Of a stretch of 64,000 nucleotides of DNA, positions 60,823-64,000 are shown piece after piece. Numbering within the stretch: the stretch's first letter is position 1; each line of letters opens with the position of its first letter. Source of the stretch: Thiobacillus sp. (GTDB taxonomy: Bacteria; Pseudomonadota; Gammaproteobacteria; Burkholderiales; Thiobacillaceae); NCBI GenBank assembly GCA_019459325.1, contig JAIBFA010000047.1, positions 1 through 64,000 of the forward strand. The letters are read 5' to 3'. Both the position numbers and the translations under genes were made by a program. Under the pieces are notes generated by a model. That model was not told where the DNA came from. It was given only the letters and a program-made list of their open reading frames with translations, and did not search any database.

Positions 60823-60903
60823 GTCTAACGTTTGAGATAAGGGGCGCGCCGCTTGCGGCGCGTCCCAGCGACCGAAGGGAGCGCCTTGATCGAGTTGTTA
60901 GAG
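60823..60903 (-). repeat. attC site 2
   Basis: Forward GTCTAAC at 60823-60829 and GTTAGAG at 60897-60903, with GGGGCGCGCCGC...GCGGCGCGTCCC stem. Confidence 0.85.
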
Positions 60904-61395
60904 GCCATCATCGAAGGCAGCGCGGCCTGATGTGATCAAGCGCCCAGCTATAGGGCGAGCTCGAAGGAGAAGGACGGCCGCAAGAAAACACTTAGCCGCA
61001 GCTGCTCCGATCAATGGAACTGAGATCTTGGATGGGTCTTTCATCGCCATTAAAAACAAGGCGAAAAGATTCGGAGCGGTAAGAACCAAAATGATAGCTC
61101 CCGCCACCACGAGACCAGCTGTGGCCAAACTTTCGGGAGAAAGTTTGGCGAGCGTTATTTCCTCAGATAGGCCCGCAGCAGCGTGCCGGGCCAGGTACGG
61201 GGACAAGCGCCAAATTAGCCAAGCAACGAAAAGTGGCAGGACGAAAACGAAAAGAGCCAAAAGGCCCCGGTTTCCCGAGGACTTGTCGTCGCTTATGTGG
61301 GGACCAAATAGCCCTGCAAGAAGCATGAATGATTGGACGGCGGTATAGATGGCCAGCAACCTCAAAGCGAGCAGCGCGAGTTCACGAGTTGGCAT
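60898..61395 (-). CDS. Cassette membrane protein
   Basis: A 165-residue protein with about four transmembrane helices and an Arg-rich tail. It starts 8 bp after the R' core and stops inside R''. Function unknown. Confidence 0.65.
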   Translation of the reverse strand: MPTRELALLALRLLAIYTAVQSFMLLAGLFGPHISDDKSSGNRGLLALFVFVLPLFVAWLIWRLSPYLARHAAAGLSEEITLAKLSPESLATAGLVVAGAIILVLTAPNLFALFLMAMKDPSKISVPLIGAAAAKCFLAAVLLLRARPIAGRLITSGRAAFDDGL

Positions 61396-61402
61396 ATATG
61401 GC

Positions 61403-61483
61403 CTCTAACGTTTGAGGTAAGGGGCTGGCTGGAAGCGGGCGAAGCCCGCTGTAAGCCAGTCCCGCTTGACCGATTTGTTAGCC
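61403..61483 (-). repeat. attC site 1
   Basis: Forward CTCTAAC at 61403-61409 and GTTAGCC at 61477-61483, 81 bp, with GGGGCTGGCTGG...CCAGTCCC stem. Confidence 0.85.
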
Positions 61484-61487
61484 ATGT

Positions 61488-61862
61488 TTATTTAGCCGCC
61501 TGCACCCGGTAAAGAGAGCCTTGGCAACCACCGGGGCCACCCATGACTACGGAGAATTCATAGACTTCGCCCGCCGCTACAGTAACTTGGGTTTCTGTAA
61601 TGTTGCCACCGCATTTCATTTTGAGCTTGTGGGGGCCTGGCACCAGTTCTATAGGGCCATAGGCATTCGCTGGAGGGGTGCCGTCCACTTCAACAACAGA
61701 AATAGTTGGCATACGCCCCAAGGTCCACAGATTGGTGCCGCCAGAAGTAACAACGGCCACATGATTTAGACGTTCGCTTGGGACTGACTGGGTTGCACAA
61801 CCGGCGAGAAGCAGAATGGTGAGAGTTGCAATAGCGGATAGGGATTTCGTGGCTTTTCTCAT
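61488..61862 (-). CDS. Cassette lipoprotein
   Basis: A 124-residue predicted lipoprotein; lipobox LLAGC near residue 22. The C-terminal part, with PIELVPGPHKLKMKCGGN and GEVYEFSVVMGGPGG, resembles a small PEGA-like surface domain. It is the first cassette in the array, 20 bp after a GGCTAAC core at 61882. Function unknown. Confidence 0.7.
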   Translation of the reverse strand: MRKATKSLSAIATLTILLLAGCATQSVPSERLNHVAVVTSGGTNLWTLGRMPTISVVEVDGTPPANAYGPIELVPGPHKLKMKCGGNITETQVTVAAGEVYEFSVVMGGPGGCQGSLYRVQAAK

Positions 61863-61905
61863 TGGTCATTAACTCCATGATGGCTAACGTAAAGTGTCCA
61901 TCCTA

Positions 61906-61929
61906 AATGACGCTTTATAAAGCGTCATT
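61906..61929. repeat. Perfect 24-bp palindrome at the array boundary
   Basis: AATGACGCTTTATAAAGCGT followed by CATT is fully self-complementary. It lies 17 bp outside the GGCTAAC core that opens the cassette array, where attI or the parent integron would be expected. Confidence 0.7.
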
Positions 61930-62307
61930 CGCAAGGACCCGATTGAAAAAACAGCTATTAAACAATTACTTGTCATTTTTTAGGGCGTCCTAGTCATGAA
62001 CACAAAAGCGTCATGAAGTGAGTCGCCAGCTCGCCGGATCAAGTCCGCACCCCGCAATAATATGGGACGACCACGGTTTTTCCTACGTACCGAACAAATC
62101 CCCGACTCCGCTTCCTGCGCCCGGCGTCGCGACCTGATTTCCCGGGAGTTGCTGGACATAGAGGTCTGGTCTTGCATCGCACCGTCTCACCCTGGATGCG
62201 CTTCCTTTTTTCCTGCCGGGGGGCGTTTGCGACACGCATTCGCGTCTTGGCGCAAACCCGACATCCCCCGCAGGCTGCAAACCCGCGCCGATCCGTGCTT
62301 CGCGCTG
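61930..62307. other. Non-coding stretch before the third nif unit
   Basis: About 380 bp with no integrase and no supportable gene. It ends in the sigma-54 promoter at 62308. Confidence 0.45.
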
Positions 62308-62323
62308 CGGCCCGCTTCTTGCA
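62308..62323 (+). promoter_or_regulatory. Sigma-54 promoter of the SIR2-like gene
   Basis: CGGCCCGCTTCTTGCA: GG at -24 and GC at -12, ten bases apart. A NifA site with TGT-N10-ACA was not seen in the 150 bp upstream. Less close to consensus than the nifH promoter. Confidence 0.65.
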
Positions 62324-62357
62324 CAACCCCTCGTGTTGCCCACACTAGGAGTTGTCC

Positions 62358-63230
62358 ATGCATTCCCGCTTCGAAACCATTCTGACGGGCCTGGCCGAAG
62401 GCACGGTGGTCCCCTATCTCGGCCCCGGCGCACTGGCCGGCGTGATCGACCCGCAGTCCGGACGCGCCATCCCCGCCGACAGCGAAAGCCTGATCCTGGC
62501 CATCAACGACGGCCGGCCGATGGCGCCGAAGCTGATGTACGAATTTTCGCGGGCCGCCATGAACGTAGAACTGAAGCGCGGACGCTCGGCGCTGACGCGC
62601 CTCCTGGACGCAACCTACCGCGACACCGCTTGGAGCGCGTCCGCGCTGCACACCTGGCTGGCCGGACAGAACCTGGCCTACGTGGTCGACAGCAACCGCG
62701 ACACGCTGATGCAGAAGGCGTATGCCGACACGCCGCACACCCTCGTCGTCGGCGTGGCGCGCATTGGCGGCACCGCCTACCGCTTCCGCCTCTATCAGTA
62801 CGACGGCACCGCCTACGCGCCGATCGAGCAGGAAGCCGTAAATACCAGCCTGCCGGTGCTGTTCAAGCCGCTGGGCACGCCGCTGCCGGTGTCGGAGTAC
62901 ATCGCGTCCGACGCCGATTTCGTCGATTACGTCACCGAGCTGATGGGCGGCTTTGCGATTCCCTCCTTCATCAAGCGCATGCGCCAGGGACGCCAGTACC
63001 TGCTGCTGGGCTTGCGCCTGACGCGCGACACCGAGCGCATGGTGATGAGCGATATCGCCTTCGGCGCCGGCCAGCCCAGCGGCTGGGCGTTCATTCCGCA
63101 TGCCACTGACAAGGAAAAGCGCTTTCTCGCCAAGCGCGGATTCGAATGGGTGGACGCGGACGTGGGCGACTTTCTGGCGGCGGCCGAAGCCTGGCAGGGC
63201 GGCGGCTCCACGCGCGCAGAGGCGGCATGA
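62358..63230 (+). CDS. SIR2-like nif-associated protein
   Basis: A 290-residue protein from ATG 62358 with AGGAG six bases upstream. The N-terminal EGTVVPYLGPGALAGV has the glycine pattern of SIR2-like NAD-binding domains; similar proteins occur in nif clusters. The full deacetylase signature is not visible. The stop overlaps the hemerythrin start (ATGATG). Role is unknown, perhaps NAD- or redox-linked. Confidence 0.7.
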   Translation: MHSRFETILTGLAEGTVVPYLGPGALAGVIDPQSGRAIPADSESLILAINDGRPMAPKLMYEFSRAAMNVELKRGRSALTRLLDATYRDTAWSASALHTWLAGQNLAYVVDSNRDTLMQKAYADTPHTLVVGVARIGGTAYRFRLYQYDGTAYAPIEQEAVNTSLPVLFKPLGTPLPVSEYIASDADFVDYVTELMGGFAIPSFIKRMRQGRQYLLLGLRLTRDTERMVMSDIAFGAGQPSGWAFIPHATDKEKRFLAKRGFEWVDADVGDFLAAAEAWQGGGSTRAEAA

Positions 63231-63637
63231 TGCGGGCCGCCCTGCACGCCGAAGCGGCGCAAGCGCTTCCGCCGTCGCTGGAGCCGAGCGGCGTGGACGC
63301 AACGCACCAGGCGCTGGCCGAATTGATCGAAGGCTTGATCCAGGCCGACAGCACGGCCTTTCCGTCACGCTTCCAGGCGCTGCTGGCGCTGATGCGGCTG
63401 CATATCGCCGAGGAAGGCGGGCTGATGCGCGCCAGCCGCTACCCGGGCATCGCCGAGCACGAGGGCGAACATCATCGCGTTCTGGGCGAACTGGTGCAGC
63501 TCAATCTTTCGCTCAAGCGCGGCCGCATCGCCCTGGCGCGCGCCTACGTGAAAGAGGGGCTGGCGCCGTGGTTCGACCTGCACATGGCCACCATGGATGC
63601 GGCACTGACCGCTCACCTCGAACGCCTGGCGGGATAG
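63227..63637 (+). CDS. Bacteriohemerythrin-like oxygen-binding protein
   Basis: A 136-residue four-helix protein. Diiron ligands are in the expected order: a His near residue 27 (DATHQAL), HIAEE (HxxxE), HEGEH (HxxxH) and HMATMD (HxxxxD). It may deliver or scavenge oxygen near nitrogenase. Co-translated with the SIR2-like gene. Confidence 0.88.
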   Translation: MMRAALHAEAAQALPPSLEPSGVDATHQALAELIEGLIQADSTAFPSRFQALLALMRLHIAEEGGLMRASRYPGIAEHEGEHHRVLGELVQLNLSLKRGRIALARAYVKEGLAPWFDLHMATMDAALTAHLERLAG

Positions 63638-63660
63638 CCGGGCGCCGCCTCCCGGCGGTT

Positions 63661-63676
63661 TGTAGGGTTTGCGACA
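63661..63676 (+). promoter_or_regulatory. NifA upstream activator site
   Basis: TGT-AGGGTTTGCG-ACA (TGT-N10-ACA), about 97 bp upstream of the sigma-54 -24 element at 63772. Confidence 0.8.
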
Positions 63677-63771
63677 GGCGGCCGCAGCGCTTGTTGCCAT
63701 CAGCACCGGGCGGCGGCCCACGGTTAAAGTTTTTATTCTGGAAAATCATGGGCATGCGGGTTTTCCGCAGC

Positions 63772-63786
63772 TGGCACGCCGCTTGC
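63772..63786 (+). promoter_or_regulatory. Sigma-54 promoter before the 4Fe4S LRR-type gene
   Basis: TGGCACGCCGCTTGC matches the full TGGCACG-N4-TTGC consensus. Predicted start about 70 bp before the ATG at 63870. Confidence 0.93.
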
Positions 63787-63869
63787 GGAACCTCACTCTG
63801 GATGCCATTGCCGGAGCGAGTTTCACGCTCAAACAAACCGTGCCAGAAACAACCAAGCGTTTTCCACAC

Positions 63870-64000
63870 ATGAGCCAGACCGACACGCCGCGTGCGGATT
63901 GCACGGCGTGTCCGCATCGCGACACGCTGCGCGCCGCCGCACGCTGCGAACCGGGCGATCGCTGTCTGATCGCCCACAGCGGGCGGCAGATCGAACGCTT
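63870..64000 (+). CDS. 4Fe4S-binding LRR-type nif protein (5' part)
   Basis: Runs off the right edge. The first 43 residues contain four cysteines (two in DCTACPHR, then RCEPGDRCL) and SGRQIERF, the N-terminal pattern I associate with 4Fe4S-binding leucine-rich-repeat proteins of nif clusters. It is preceded by the consensus sigma-54 promoter and a NifA site. Confidence 0.65.
   Translation, partial: MSQTDTPRADCTACPHRDTLRAAARCEPGDRCLIAHSGRQIER

Larger units (their letters stand above)
56065..61888 (-). mobile_element. Integron cassette array without integrase (CALIN)
   Basis: Nine minus-strand genes, each followed by a roughly 60-90 bp attC-like site with R'' (forward GTTRRRY) and R' (forward RYYYAAC) ends and an imperfect internal palindrome. 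Genes generally start 5-25 bp after the R' site; most stop within R''. Seven forward R' cores read GTCTAAC, CTCTAAC, GCATAAC or GCCCAAC. The array runs from a GGCTAAC core at 61882 to a degenerate site at 56065-56126. No integron integrase is in the window. Confidence 0.85.

Overview
The window comes from a GC-rich, Gram-negative diazotroph, most likely a betaproteobacterium of the Thiobacillus type. This is inferred from codon use, the Mla and Fur-controlled iron-uptake style, and a DraT/DraG-regulated molybdenum nitrogenase. No 16S gene is present, so genus is not established. Cell-wall, iron-uptake, signalling and housekeeping genes fill roughly the first 30 kb; a nif island fills the rest.

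Layout. 0.2-2.1 kb: a helical protein, an NlpC/P60 peptidase and an exported protein. 2.1-5.9 kb: a Fur-box-controlled ferric-iron ABC transporter, followed by a hybrid histidine kinase (5.9-8.5 kb). 10.4-15.8 kb: a nucleotide-signalling block (GGDEF/EAL protein, cyclic-nucleotide phosphodiesterase-like protein, CHASE2 adenylate cyclase). 15.8-20.2 kb: an M48 protease, an SH3 protein and an Mla-like lipid transport operon whose ATPase is truncated. 20.5-29.6 kb: housekeeping genes (slyD-like, pgi, rlmD, lysC) and tRNA-Ser(GCU) and tRNA-Arg(ACG).

Nitrogen fixation. A minus-strand operon nifB-fdxN-arsC-like-flavodiiron-2Fe2S-2Fe2S-nifQ-draG runs 35.7 to 30.0 kb from a sigma-54 promoter with a NifA site. 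The same NifA site lies between nifB and a divergent HepT/DUF86-like gene that has its own sigma-54 promoter. A second minus-strand block runs 53.2 to 44.6 kb: nifHDK-nifT-fdx-nafY/nifX-small protein-modABC, with draT divergent from nifH. A third nif unit (SIR2-like, hemerythrin, start of a 4Fe4S LRR-type gene) with sigma-54 promoters begins at 62.3 kb and runs off the window. The genes cover catalytic subunits, cofactor synthesis, molybdate uptake, electron donors, oxygen protection and post-translational control by ADP-ribosylation.

Two lower-GC insertions interrupt the nif island. (1) 36.3-41.7 kb carries a small Cys-containing peptide gene (CxxCC) directly followed by a DUF692/MNIO-type enzyme with an extra C-terminal domain. 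This looks like an uncharacterised RiPP-type locus. A 44-bp upstream element is shared, at the same orientation relative to the genes, with a divergent operon for an exported and a membrane protein of unknown function. (2) 56.1-61.9 kb is an integron cassette array of nine minus-strand cassettes separated by attC-like sites, with no integrase in the window (a CALIN). Cargo includes a HEPN-like protein, a CoiA-like nuclease, lipoproteins and membrane proteins.
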